From assembly GCA_023250195.1 (NCBI GenBank), contig JAHFBF010000003.1:62001-126000 (forward strand): DNA of 64,000 nt. The letters are read 5' to 3'. Shown here piece after piece: positions 41,972 through 51,170 of the stretch. The position numbers were made by a program, and so were the translations under genes. How positions within the stretch are numbered: position 1 is the first letter of the stretch; every line of letters starts with the position of its first letter. Below the pieces are notes generated by a model that saw only the letters and a list, made by a program, of their open reading frames with translations, had not been told where the DNA came from and made no database searches. Origin of the DNA: Candidatus Melainabacteria bacterium (GTDB taxonomy: Bacteria > Cyanobacteriota > Vampirovibrionia > 2-02-FULL-35-15).

Positions 41972-42952
41972 CTAAGTGGGTGCAATTGAGGGTCTGCCAA
42001 CTTTTGATGTTTGTGTTTTTCTTCCCTTTGTTTTTTGCCAGACAGTCCTTACAAGAAGTTCATGTACTTCAACTGCCAAAAACCCTGACTTTTTTAATAT
42101 TTCTTCTAATTCTGTAAGATAATCAACTGCTTTTACTGTAAGCATAAGAGGCGTTGCATGCAATACCTCTACAGGAATATAGTCACAAATAATTGTATTT
42201 AGGAATTGTTCGTATAAATGAGTCCAGCCCGGGTTTGCAAGCAACTCAATAATATAATTTTCATCTGACTGCTTTTGAATGTGGGCCCAGCCAATTATTA
42301 ACCCTCGTGATTTATCAATTACTACAATTGAATCTTTCTTTTGTCTGAAATATTCTTTTGACTTCCCTAATGCTGGTCTTAAATCAGGTGGGACAGATGA
42401 TACTTCAAGTTTTTCCAGTTCAGAAAGATCATTATTGGTTTGTGTTCTGAGAATAAAATCCTTGCCCAGCATGGGTATTCCATGGAACGTTTCTACTGAA
42501 TCTGTCCCTATTTCTTTTTGATAAAAAGAAATCTTTGCATATCTTCTAAAACCACACTGATGAAAAAGTGAAAGTGCAGGGGTGTTCTGTGAATTAACTT
42601 CGGCTAAAAAATGTTCTATACCATATCCTCCATAAACTGAGAGCACATATCTTAAGAGCTCTTCTCCTACTCCTTCATTTCTAATTTCATCCAGAACAAA
42701 TACTTCGTCAATCTGCCATGAATTGTTTGGTTTAGATACACATTTTAAAATTACATATCCAAGAATATTATTTTCGTCTACTGCTAAGTGAACACTTGGT
42801 AAGAATCTCAGATTACATGGAGTTAGATTTTGTAATATACAACCAAATTGATTTGCAGGAGTTTTGTTGATTTGCTCAAATGTAATATTGTCTCTAAATA
42901 GTTCTAAGAGCTTTTTTAGGTCATTTATATTGGGGGTTCTAATTTTGAACAT
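41972..42952 (-). CDS. GNAT-family acetyltransferase
   Basis: 326 aa from ATG 42952 (MFKIRTPNINDLKKLLELF). The ORF track's start at 43027 lies inside a hairpin and is not believable. The N-terminal half is a classic GNAT domain (WQIDEVFVLDEIRNEGVGEELLRYVL is the acetyl-CoA loop; ALSLFHQCGF follows). The C-terminal half looks like a degenerate second GNAT unit. The substrate is unknown. Confidence 0.75.
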   Translation of the reverse strand: MFKIRTPNINDLKKLLELFRDNITFEQINKTPANQFGCILQNLTPCNLRFLPSVHLAVDENNILGYVILKCVSKPNNSWQIDEVFVLDEIRNEGVGEELLRYVLSVYGGYGIEHFLAEVNSQNTPALSLFHQCGFRRYAKISFYQKEIGTDSVETFHGIPMLGKDFILRTQTNNDLSELEKLEVSSVPPDLRPALGKSKEYFRQKKDSIVVIDKSRGLIIGWAHIQKQSDENYIIELLANPGWTHLYEQFLNTIICDYIPVEVLHATPLMLTVKAVDYLTELEEILKKSGFLAVEVHELLVRTVWQKTKGRKTQTSKVGRPSIAPT

Positions 42953-43011
42953 ACAGATCTTAATTTTAGCTGATTGACTGACTTTACAAAGAACATTAAT
43001 ATAAGGAAGTA

Positions 43012-43039
43012 TAAAGGAGCACTGCACAGTGCTCCTTTA
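43012..43039. terminator. Strong hairpin between the GNAT gene and glnA
   Basis: TAAAGGAGCACTG-CA-CAGTGCTCCTTTA: 13-bp arms with a 2-base centre. It has no clear T-run on either side, so it may be a repeat-family palindrome or a protein site rather than a terminator. Confidence 0.55.
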
Positions 43040-43121
43040 CGAAAAGCTCCTACGGCAGCAGCAATTTTAATTAACATTTTATGTAAAACATAAAAGGCCC
43101 AAAAAAGGAGATATTATAAAA

Positions 43122-44492
43122 ATGAGCACAACTATGACACAACCAAGAATGAGCACATCTAAGAATCCATCAAATGAAGAAATCTTAAAACTGGCAAAAG
43201 AAAATGATGTCAAGTTTGTAAGAATGCAGTTTATAGATATTTATGGCATTGTGAAGAACCTTGCTATTCCAGTAGGGCAATTGCAAAAAGCCCTTGATAA
43301 CGAATTAATGCTTGATGGAAGTTCTGTAAAGGGATTTCAGAGGATTGAAAAGTCTGACCTTTATTTCTATCCTGATAAAAGAACATTTAGAATTCTTCCC
43401 TGGAGACCATCTGAAGGTCGTGTTGCAAGACTTGTCTGTGACATATATGATCCTGAGGGTAAGCCATTCCCAGGCTGTCCAAGAAATAACTTAAAGAGAG
43501 TTTTAGCTCAGGTTGAAAAAGAGCTCGGTTATACGATGAACGTAGGACCAGAGTGTGAATTCTTCCTGTTTAATAAAGATGCAAACGGCAATCCTACAAT
43601 TGATCCAAGCGATGTTGCTGCATACTTTGATGTAGAACCACTTGATATAGGACAATCAGTCAGAAGAGAAATTATTTATACTCTTGAAGAAATGGGCTTT
43701 GAAATTGAAGCTTCACACCATGAAGTTGCAATTGGTCAACATGAAATTGACTTTAAATATGAAGATGCACTTAGTGCAGCTGATAACATTGCTACATTTA
43801 GATGGGTTACAAAAGCAGTAGCTGCAAAACATGGTATGCATGCTACTTTTATGCCAAAGCCAATCTTTGGTCAGAATGGTTCAGGTATGCACTGTAATCA
43901 GTCACTTTCAAAAGACGGAAAAAATATTTTCTTTGATCCGGCTACGTCGGATAAATTAAGCAGGGAAATGAAATGGTACATTGGTGGACTTCTAAAACAT
44001 ATTCGTGGCATTTGTGCTGTTACTAATCCACTTGTAAACAGTTATAAGAGGCTGGTTCCAGGTTATGAAGCGCCGGTTTATATTGCATGGTCACCAGGAA
44101 ACAGATCAGCACTTTGCAGAGTACCTGATAAAAGAGGGAGCTCTACCAGAGTAGAACTCAGGTCTCCTGATCCAGCAGCAAATCCTTATCTGGTAGTTGC
44201 TTGTATGTTAATTGCCGGGCTTGATGGTATGAAAAATAAGATTGAGCCACCAGCTCCAGTTAACAGAAACATCTATCACTTAACCCCTAACGAAAAAGCT
44301 GAACTGAAAGTTGACAGTTTGCCTGGTACTTTAGAAGAAGCTCTCAGGGAATTTGAAAAAAGTAAAATTGCAGAAGAAGCTTTAGGCCCTCATATTTATT
44401 CCCAGTTTAAAGAACTTAAATGGGAAGAATGGGATAAGTATAGGATTCAGGTAACTGGCTGGGAAGAAAGTATGTATCTGAGGACTTACTAG
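43122..44492 (+). CDS. glnA: Glutamine synthetase, type I
   Basis: 456 aa. It joins ammonia to glutamate with ATP. Motifs: MLDGSSVKGF (near 65), NVGPECEFFLF, the ATP-binding NGSGMHCNQSL and NRSALCRVPDKRGSS. Length fits the GSI-alpha (Bacillus-like) group, not the adenylylated GSI-beta. The N-terminus (STTMTQPRMSTSK) is loose. AAAGGAGAT is the ribosome site. Confidence 0.97.
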   Translation: MSTTMTQPRMSTSKNPSNEEILKLAKENDVKFVRMQFIDIYGIVKNLAIPVGQLQKALDNELMLDGSSVKGFQRIEKSDLYFYPDKRTFRILPWRPSEGRVARLVCDIYDPEGKPFPGCPRNNLKRVLAQVEKELGYTMNVGPECEFFLFNKDANGNPTIDPSDVAAYFDVEPLDIGQSVRREIIYTLEEMGFEIEASHHEVAIGQHEIDFKYEDALSAADNIATFRWVTKAVAAKHGMHATFMPKPIFGQNGSGMHCNQSLSKDGKNIFFDPATSDKLSREMKWYIGGLLKHIRGICAVTNPLVNSYKRLVPGYEAPVYIAWSPGNRSALCRVPDKRGSSTRVELRSPDPAANPYLVVACMLIAGLDGMKNKIEPPAPVNRNIYHLTPNEKAELKVDSLPGTLEEALREFEKSKIAEEALGPHIYSQFKELKWEEWDKYRIQVTGWEESMYLRTY

Positions 44493-44550
44493 AGCTTAGA
44501 TAACCTTCTTTAAAGTTTAATATTTGAAAAAGTGTTAATTTCTCCGGGTA

Positions 44551-44671
44551 ACGTCATTGCGAGGAGGTTCAGAGAATGAGCCGACCCGTTCCGACTTGTC
44601 AGAGACGAGGCGAGCACGGCAATCTCATAATGTTAGGAGATTCCCGCGTCGCTGTGCTTCTCGGAATGACG
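44551..44671. repeat. CATTGCGAGGAG inverted repeat, long variant
   Basis: ACGTCATTGCGAGGAG... TCTCGGAATGACG with a 35-bp extra inner segment (CGACCCGTTCCGACTTGTC). It sits in the 240-bp gap between glnA and the phaC-like gene. Confidence 0.85.
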
Positions 44672-44734
44672 CAACCAGTTTTACTCTGAATCGCTTAACG
44701 CACTAATGATTTAAAAAGTGTTAAATTGTAACTC

Positions 44735-45883
44735 ATGCTGTTTAACTATAAAAAACTGCTTAATCTTGAAATACCAAAAGACTTTGAGCCGCTTATTCAG
44801 GATCAGCTTGAAAAGACATTGCTTAGGGCCATTAATGGATTAGAAATTGCAATTAAAAAAGATATAAGACCCCCATCAAACATAAATAAAAAACTTCTTT
44901 ATCAGGAAAAGTATCTTTCTCTTTATCACTATCTGCCAAAAAATAAAAATGTTTATAGTACTCCAGTTGTGCTTGTACCTCCTTTAATGATCACTAATGA
45001 CATTTTTGATCTTGTACAGGAGCACAGCTTAGCAAATACATTAATTGAAAATGGTTTTAATGTCTATCTTGTGGATTTTGGAAAACCTGATCAGGATGAT
45101 GCACACTTGAAAATTGATGATTATGTTTTAAACTTTTTATATCGAGCTGTTCATATGTCAAAAAAACATTCAAACGCAGACCATATGACTTTACTTGGAT
45201 ACTGTCTTGGTGGTACTTTCAGTACTATTTATGCAAGCGTTTCACTGGATATAAAAAACGATATTAAAAATGTAATTAACATTGCAGGTCCAATTGATTT
45301 AAAGCATCTTTCATTTTTTAATTTACTTTTTAAACCGTTTAAAAAAGAATGGTTTGCACTAGCTGATAAGTTTGGCGGACTTCCCAAAGAGCTTCTGACA
45401 TTTATTTTTAAAATTGCAGATCCAGTAAGTCATTTAAGAAGACCTTTCCACTTAATTAATAAAGCATGGGATAGAGATTTTTTAATAAAATACCAGGCGC
45501 TGGGTGATTTCTTTAATAACTTTCAAAGCCTTCCTGCCACTACATTTAAACAATGTTTTGAAATTATTTCATCAAATGATTTAGTCTCCGGGAAATTAAA
45601 ACTTTTAGATCAAAATATTAATCTTTCAAATTTACAAGCTAATTATCTGGCTTTTGGTGGATCAAAAGATACATTTATTCCTCCTGATTCTGTAAGAGCT
45701 GTACAAAAACATATTTCATCAAAAGATTTCCAGTATATGGAGTTTCCTTTTGGACATCTGTCTATAATGGGAAGTGAAAGAGCTAAGAATACAGTATGGA
45801 AAACATGTGTTGATTGGTTGAAGGAAAGAAGCGGAGAATTGAAATGTAACGACGCGATTAATGGTGTTGTTAAGTCGACATAA
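44735..45883 (+). CDS. Poly(3-hydroxyalkanoate) synthase-like alpha/beta hydrolase (class III PhaC-like)
   Basis: 382 aa. The lipase-like box is GYCLGG with cysteine as nucleophile, as in PhaC; VPPLMITNDIFDL and VYLVDFGKPDQDD are also family-typical, and the C-terminal PFGHLSIM supplies the histidine. The length is that of class III PhaC (about 355), which usually needs PhaE; no phaE or phaA/B is here. Its role would be carbon storage. Confidence 0.8.
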   Translation: MLFNYKKLLNLEIPKDFEPLIQDQLEKTLLRAINGLEIAIKKDIRPPSNINKKLLYQEKYLSLYHYLPKNKNVYSTPVVLVPPLMITNDIFDLVQEHSLANTLIENGFNVYLVDFGKPDQDDAHLKIDDYVLNFLYRAVHMSKKHSNADHMTLLGYCLGGTFSTIYASVSLDIKNDIKNVINIAGPIDLKHLSFFNLLFKPFKKEWFALADKFGGLPKELLTFIFKIADPVSHLRRPFHLINKAWDRDFLIKYQALGDFFNNFQSLPATTFKQCFEIISSNDLVSGKLKLLDQNINLSNLQANYLAFGGSKDTFIPPDSVRAVQKHISSKDFQYMEFPFGHLSIMGSERAKNTVWKTCVDWLKERSGELKCNDAINGVVKST

Positions 45884-45909
45884 TGATAAATATTGTTTAA
45901 AATAAAAAC

Positions 45910-46341
45910 ATGCCAAAGACATTTAACTTAAAAGTAATTACACCAAATTCAACTATATTAAATACTGCTGTAGAACAAATTATTGCCAGGTCTATAGATG
46001 GTGAGATTGGAATTTTACCTGAACATATTCCGGTAATTACTCCGCTTACCAGTGCACCATTCCAATACTGGGAAGGTGGAGAAAGAAAAGTTGCAGCTGT
46101 TTTAGGCGGCATGATGGAAGTGTCAAAAGAAGGCGTAACTATTATTTCAGATCATGCAGCGCTTGCTGAAAATATAGATACAGTGGTAGCTGAAAAAGAA
46201 AAAGAATTAGCACAGGCAAAATTAACACAGAAAAAAGATAAAGTGGATATTCAGAAAGCTGAAATGGAATTAACAAGACTGCTTGTAATGTTAGAGGCAG
46301 TAGAATTGGCGAAGAGATTAAAAAACACACGGGTAGGGTGA
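45910..46341 (+). CDS. atpC: F1F0 ATP synthase epsilon subunit
   Basis: 143 aa. The N-terminal beta barrel is clear (NLKVITPNSTILNTAVEQIIARSIDGEIGILPEHIPVITPL) and the C-terminal helical hairpin follows. It regulates F1 rotation and ATP hydrolysis. Normally it is the last gene of the atp operon after atpD; here it stands alone, 26 bp after the phaC-like gene. Confidence 0.95.
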   Translation: MPKTFNLKVITPNSTILNTAVEQIIARSIDGEIGILPEHIPVITPLTSAPFQYWEGGERKVAAVLGGMMEVSKEGVTIISDHAALAENIDTVVAEKEKELAQAKLTQKKDKVDIQKAEMELTRLLVMLEAVELAKRLKNTRVG

Positions 46342-46351
46342 ATTTATAAAT

Positions 46352-46381
46352 TGTAGAGGTGGGTTTAAACCCACCTCTACA
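46352..46381. repeat. Perfect 30-bp palindrome between atpC and rsmG
   Basis: TGTAGAGGTGGGTTTAAACCCACCTCTACA, 15-bp arms. It supplies the rsmG stop codon (TAG) and may act as a bidirectional terminator for the two convergent genes. Confidence 0.9.
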
Positions 46382-47078
46382 TAAATTGGATAATCACCAA
46401 TTTTCTCTCAACACCATTTAATTCCTTAGAAAATATTTTCAATTCCAAATTGTTTTTTTTAATAAGCTCCTCTGCATTTTTAATTTCATCATCAATACCT
46501 TTTGCTTTGTAAGCGATTAAATATCCACCTTTTTTTAAAATGGGAAGGGCGTATTTAATCAGTTTATCAAGTTTTGCTATTGCACGGGCGGTGACCAGAT
46601 CGTATTCTGTTTTGTTGAGGCAGGTTTTAAACCTGCCTTTACTAGCGATACTCTCTACTCTATCGTTTATTATTTCTATCTGTTTTTCAAGACCCAATTC
46701 TTTTACAAGATGTGTTAAAAAATTTGCTTTTTTTGTAATTGATTCACATAGGATAAATTCCCATTCTGGTTTCATTATTGAAAGTGGGATAGCAGGGAAT
46801 CCTCCGCCAGAACCTATATCAAAAATTGTACGGGTGTATTGCAATACGCCCGTACAGAGATTCTCTATCTCCGGTAAAAATAATATTGAATCTAAAAAAT
46901 GTTTCTCAATTATGGAATCTTCTCCTTTACGGGATATTAAATTAATCTTTTTATTCCATTCTATTAAGATTTCATGATATCTTCCAAAAAGCATGAGTTG
47001 ATTATTATTGATTTCAATTTTGTAGCTTTTAGCTAAAGACTTAAAATCTTTAAATGTGGCAGATTGCTTTATTCCCAT
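46377..47078 (-). CDS. rsmG: 16S rRNA (guanine-527-N7)-methyltransferase
   Basis: 233 aa. It methylates G527 of 16S rRNA using SAM. SAM motif FDIGSGGGFPAIPLS (86-100), then TKKANFLTHLVKELGL and DLVTARAIAKL (160-170). Two palindromic repeats lie inside: one encodes about TGVLQYTRT (76-83) just before the SAM loop, the other KGRFKTCLNKT (147-157) just before DLVTARA. The stop codon is part of a third palindrome. Key motifs remain, so the enzyme could still work. Confidence 0.92.
   Translation of the reverse strand: MGIKQSATFKDFKSLAKSYKIEINNNQLMLFGRYHEILIEWNKKINLISRKGEDSIIEKHFLDSILFLPEIENLCTGVLQYTRTIFDIGSGGGFPAIPLSIMKPEWEFILCESITKKANFLTHLVKELGLEKQIEIINDRVESIASKGRFKTCLNKTEYDLVTARAIAKLDKLIKYALPILKKGGYLIAYKAKGIDDEIKNAEELIKKNNLELKIFSKELNGVERKLVIIQFM
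46618..46638. repeat. GGCAGG palindromic repeat inside rsmG
   Basis: AGGCAGGTTTTAAACCTGCCT, identical to the pilC copy over 21 bp and flanked on one side by the same TCAACA string; in frame, encoding GRFKTCL. Confidence 0.85.
46827..46856. repeat. GTACGGG palindrome inside rsmG
   Basis: TGTACGGGTGTATTGCAATACGCCCGTACA, 30 bp with one G-T mismatch. Encodes TGVLQYTRT in frame. A shorter copy (GGGCGTATTGCAATACGCCC) is at 58911. Confidence 0.85.
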
Positions 47079-47287
47079 ATTGTTATCATATATTTTGCTT
47101 TAGAATTTGTGCAGTATAATAAAGTCCAGCAATTACTCAGCGAGTGTTAATTTAAATAGCTAACTTTATTAGGAGGAAAGGTTTTGTCAGATTAATTCTG
47201 CAAAACCTGTAAAATGTATTATGAAGTAGTGTAAGTGCACTATGGAAAGCCCGACAAGCGAAGGATGAGCGAGGAGGGCGGTGAAAA

Positions 47288-49237
47288 ATGGACGAAAATA
47301 TTACCTCAGTTTTGTCAGAAAAGAGGACTTTTAGTCCATCAAATGATTTTGTAAAACAGGCAAATCTAAATAAGGCAGAATATGAAAGGCTTATATTAAA
47401 AGCAAAAACTGATTTTGAAGGATTTTGGACAGAACTAGCTGAAAAAAACATTTTCTGGTTTAAAAAATGGGAAAAAGTTTTAGAGTGGAATGAACCGTTT
47501 AGCAAATGGTTTATTGGTGGGAAAACAAACATTTCATATAATTGTTTAGACAGGCATTTGGAGAAAAAGTCTGATAAAAAAGCATTGATTTGGATCGGTG
47601 AGAATGGTGAAAAAAGAGAAATAACATATAAAGAACTTTTTAATGAAGTGTGCAGGTTTAGTAATGCCCTTTTAAAGCTTGGAGTAAAAGAATCAGATTG
47701 TGTTGTTATTTATATGCCGCTTATTCCGGAAGCGGTTATATCGATGCTTGCATGTACAAGAATTGGTGCAGTGCATAGTGTTGTCTTTGGTGGCTTTAGT
47801 AAAGAAGCTCTTGCAGATAGAATTAATGATTCAAAAGCAAAAGTAGTAATTACTGCAGATGGTGGTTATCGTCGTGGACAGGTTGTTCCTTTGAAATTAA
47901 ACGTAGATGAAGCATTACAAAGATGTTCAAGTGTAGAAAAAGTAATTATAGTGCAGCGAACAAAAAATAAAATTGAAATCAAGCCTGAACGGGATCTCTG
48001 GTACCATGAATTAACTGCTGACTCATCGTTGGAAAATAAAGCAAAAGAACTTGATTCTGAACATCCTTTATTTATTCTTTATACATCAGGTACGACAGGT
48101 AAACCAAAAGGGATTTTACATACTACAGCAGGATATTTACTTTGGACTACTGTTACTACAAAGTGGGTTTTTGACATAAAAGATAGCGATGTCTATTGGT
48201 GTACGGCAGATATTGGCTGGGTAACAGGGCATAGTTATGTTGTTTATGGTCCATTGAGTTCTGGAGCAACCAGTCTTATTTATGAAGGTGCACCAAATTA
48301 TCCTGACTGGGGAAGGTTCTGGGAAATCATTCAGGAGAATAAGATAAATATTTTTTATACAGCTCCAACAGCAATACGTGCCTTTATGAAAGCAGGAGTT
48401 GAATGGATTAAAAAATATGATCTTTCAAGCTTGAGATTGCTTGGATCAGTTGGTGAACCAATTAATCCTGAAGCATGGATGTGGTATCACGAAAATATTG
48501 GTAGAAAAAAATGTCCTATTGTTGATACATGGTGGCAGACAGAAACAGGTGGCATTTTAATTTCTCCACTTCCTGGTATTACAGTTACCAAGCCTGGTTC
48601 AGCGACTTTTCCTTTGCCTGGGATTTTTGCGGAAGTAGTTAATCAGGATGGAAACCCTGTTCCACCTGAGCAAGGCGGCTTCCTTGTTATAAAAAAACCA
48701 TGGACTTCAATGCTAAGAACAGTTTATGGTGATGATGAGCGATACAGGCAAACTTATTGGAAAAGAATAAAAGGGGCATATTTTGCTGGAGATGGTGCAA
48801 AAAAAGATAGTGATGGATACTTTTGTTTGCTTGGTCGTGTTGATGATGTAATTAAAGTTTCAGGGCATCTTTTAAGTACAATGGAAGTTGAATCTTCTCT
48901 TGTAAGTCATCCTTTTGTAGCAGAAGCTGCTGTAGTGGGATATCCACACGATATTAAAGGTGAAGCTCTTTGTGCGTTTGTAGTATTGAAAACTGTAGAA
49001 GCTTTGCATGCAGCTCCTCTACTTGCTGAAGAATTAAAAAATCATGTGGCGAAAGAAATCGGACCAATAGCAAAACCTGATCAAATAAGGTTTACAGAAA
49101 GTCTACCAAAAACACGTTCCGGGAAAATAATGCGCAGACTTTTACGTGATATTGCAAGTGGTAAGCAAACTACAGGAGATACCACGACTTTAGAAGATAT
49201 TTCAGTAATTGAAAAATTGAGAGAAAATGAATTATAG
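47288..49237 (+). CDS. acs: Acetyl-CoA synthetase (AMP-forming)
   Basis: 649 aa, the standard length. It activates acetate through acetyl-AMP to acetyl-CoA. Motifs: [15 protein letters not shown] (P-loop), [22 protein letters not shown] and the C-terminal [13 protein letters not shown] with the lysine that is acetylated in regulation. The 200-bp leader holds GGTTTTGTCAGATTAATTCTGCAAAACC, an imperfect hairpin, and a GCCC/GGGC hairpin just before GAGGAGGGCGG, which serves as ribosome site. Confidence 0.95.
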   Translation: MDENITSVLSEKRTFSPSNDFVKQANLNKAEYERLILKAKTDFEGFWTELAEKNIFWFKKWEKVLEWNEPFSKWFIGGKTNISYNCLDRHLEKKSDKKALIWIGENGEKREITYKELFNEVCRFSNALLKLGVKESDCVVIYMPLIPEAVISMLACTRIGAVHSVVFGGFSKEALADRINDSKAKVVITADGGYRRGQVVPLKLNVDEALQRCSSVEKVIIVQRTKNKIEIKPERDLWYHELTADSSLENKAKELDSEHPLFILYTSGTTGKPKGILHTTAGYLLWTTVTTKWVFDIKDSDVYWCTADIGWVTGHSYVVYGPLSSGATSLIYEGAPNYPDWGRFWEIIQENKINIFYTAPTAIRAFMKAGVEWIKKYDLSSLRLLGSVGEPINPEAWMWYHENIGRKKCPIVDTWWQTETGGILISPLPGITVTKPGSATFPLPGIFAEVVNQDGNPVPPEQGGFLVIKKPWTSMLRTVYGDDERYRQTYWKRIKGAYFAGDGAKKDSDGYFCLLGRVDDVIKVSGHLLSTMEVESSLVSHPFVAEAAVVGYPHDIKGEALCAFVVLKTVEALHAAPLLAEELKNHVAKEIGPIAKPDQIRFTESLPKTRSGKIMRRLLRDIASGKQTTGDTTTLEDISVIEKLRENEL

Positions 49238-49238
49238 G

Positions 49239-50528
49239 TTAATGATTTTTTCTGAGACAAACAATTCTATCTATCTGCAATCCCTGGTTCGCAGTCAAGA
49301 ATGATGAGTTGTATCTCTTTGTCGGCGGGATGTCATCATTAATTATGAGGTCTACTTCAAATCCAACTTTTTTTGCTTGAGTTGATATTACATCGCTGGT
49401 TCTAATTATAATTTTTTCATCACCGGATTTTTTAGTTACATCACCTACTACTACAAATGCTCTCTTTCCTGGTTTAAGGACACGGTAAGCTTCTCTTAAA
49501 AATAAATACATAGCATGTGAGTATTTTTCATAGCTTGCTGTCTGGGTTGTTTGTTTCCTTACTTCTTTAAAATCAAATCCTAGAAGCCATTCACGCAGCC
49601 AGTTATCCCATGCATAACTTTGAGCAGTGAAATATGGTGGTGAAGTTACAATCAAATCAAATTTTTCTTCCCAGCTTTTTGGCAGTTCCTGTGCTTTTCC
49701 AAGAGATGCTTTTCCTGAAACACCTGCTATGCCGGCACTTTGCAGATAAAATGACTTTTCAATCATGGATTGTATAACATTTCGGTCTGGCTTTTTTAAG
49801 TTGTGTTTTTTAGCATAGTTTTTCGTATAATTTGGTGCCATTGAAAATGAGTGTGAGCAGGGAAGGCTTAAGCTGTAGCTTGAAGAGCCATGAAGTATGC
49901 CGATTAATATTCCAAGCCAGTACTGTGCAAATTGCTCTTTTTTTGTTTTAGTTTGATGAGAAATCTGACCAGTTTCATAATTAAGGTTAGTTGCATCAAA
50001 ATTAAAGTCTTCCAATAGCCTTTCCCTTATAACTAAAATTTGAGCCAGTGTTTTTGTAGAGAAGAAAATTCTTACATCTGGATTTATATCTTTAATATTT
50101 GTTTTAGATATACCAAATCTTATTGATTTTAAATATTCAACAGCTTCTTCATGTTTTACGATGTTAACTTTTGCACCAGTTAAAACATATGCTTCAGGAG
50201 TTACATCTACTCCAAATCCAATACGGTTCAGTAAACATGCCTGGTATGGAGCAGTCCCTTTTCCTGAATAAGGATCTAAAACAAGATCCCCGACTTTTGA
50301 AAAATTGCTTATGAAATAATCTGCTAAAGCCGGTGGGAAAGAACCGGATCTGGAAGCCATACTGTGCATTGGATGCCCGTAGAGACGCCCTGCCAGCGCG
50401 TCTCTACGCCAGGTGTTGTTTAGCTGAAAGCTGCTTGTATAAGGGGATGTAGAACCTTCAAATCTGTCATATGAAAGATTTTCTGTAGTTATTATTTTTT
50501 CCAAATCGTTTAATTTTGTTTTTAACAT
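49239..50528 (-). CDS. Solitary DNA methyltransferase (N4/N6-type)
   Basis: 429 aa. SAM-binding LVLDPYSGKGTAPYQACL (about 95-112) precedes the catalytic TSPPYFTAQSYAWDNW (about 300), so the motif order is alpha-like. VVVGDVTKKSG follows. No restriction gene is beside it, so it may be regulatory or an orphan defence methylase. Residues about 37-48 (WRRDALAGRLYGHP) are encoded by a GTAGAGACGC palindrome. Convergent with acs (1 bp gap). Confidence 0.85.
   Translation of the reverse strand: MLKTKLNDLEKIITTENLSYDRFEGSTSPYTSSFQLNNTWRRDALAGRLYGHPMHSMASRSGSFPPALADYFISNFSKVGDLVLDPYSGKGTAPYQACLLNRIGFGVDVTPEAYVLTGAKVNIVKHEEAVEYLKSIRFGISKTNIKDINPDVRIFFSTKTLAQILVIRERLLEDFNFDATNLNYETGQISHQTKTKKEQFAQYWLGILIGILHGSSSYSLSLPCSHSFSMAPNYTKNYAKKHNLKKPDRNVIQSMIEKSFYLQSAGIAGVSGKASLGKAQELPKSWEEKFDLIVTSPPYFTAQSYAWDNWLREWLLGFDFKEVRKQTTQTASYEKYSHAMYLFLREAYRVLKPGKRAFVVVGDVTKKSGDEKIIIRTSDVISTQAKKVGFEVDLIINDDIPPTKRYNSSFLTANQGLQIDRIVCLRKNH
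50378..50408. repeat. GTAGAGACGC palindrome inside the DNA methyltransferase gene
   Basis: CGTAGAGACGC and GCGTCTCTACG, 11-bp perfect arms around CCTGCCAGC. In frame, encoding RRDALAGRLYG. Related arms (GTAGAGACGTTGC) occur at 63776. Confidence 0.85.
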
Positions 50529-51170
50529 TGTTGTTTTTTATAACGCGACATAATTTGCGTTAGCAATTATGTCGCTATTTTGTGACAGGTCATGAATGAC
50601 GTTCGGATTTGTATTGGACAAATTCTCACTTGCAAAATCCTGTTTGGACTGAGCGCCAAGAGGCGTTCCTAGAATGTCGAAAAAATAAATTTGTGGTTCC
50701 TTTTGGACTTCTCTTTCTGTGTGAATTATCAGAAAGCATCAGTGATAACATTCAAAAAAATTTTTGATAATAAATTTGTTCCAATGAAGTTCCTGCAGAA
50801 ATAAAAACATTTTTTGGAAACAAATATTCTGCACTTGATTTTTAAAATTGTTTTTTCATAGAATTGACCTATCGTTTTTGAAAGACAAAAATATAGAGCT
50901 GAAGTTTTTACAATAGGGGAGTTTTGTCTATTTGTAGATTGGTTTAAAAAAATCTAAAGAAGAACATAAGAAAAAAGCTGGATAGACATATTCGCTCCAT
51001 TTTTTCAATGTGCTTATAGATATATCTAATTGAGAATAGATTTCAGTGAATTTTGTTTTATAAAGATAGAAGCTTGAAATGCTTGATTTTTTGTTTTTTT
51101 TAATACAATTATCTTGGTCTAATTAGTTAAGCTAAGAACGAAAAACTTTAAGGAGCTTTTTAAATTAAAA
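50529..51170. other. Long intergenic region upstream of ccoN
   Basis: About 640 bp, very AT-rich (homopolymer T and A runs). I see no coding potential and no clean FNR-type TTGAT-N4-ATCAA site. A weak promoter (TTGATT at 51083, TACAAT at 51104, spacing 15) is possible. Near 50590-50690 there is a GCGCC/GGCG hairpin region. Regulation of the oxidase cluster must start here. Confidence 0.45.

Noticed and set aside
42953-43027. Start of the GNAT gene at 43027
   Set aside because: The first codons fall in a strong hairpin, and the GNAT domain begins exactly at ATG 42952.
47220-47287. GCCC/GGGC hairpin before acs as a riboswitch
   Set aside because: The stem is short and imperfect and no known aptamer core is visible; more likely simple leader structure around the ribosome site.
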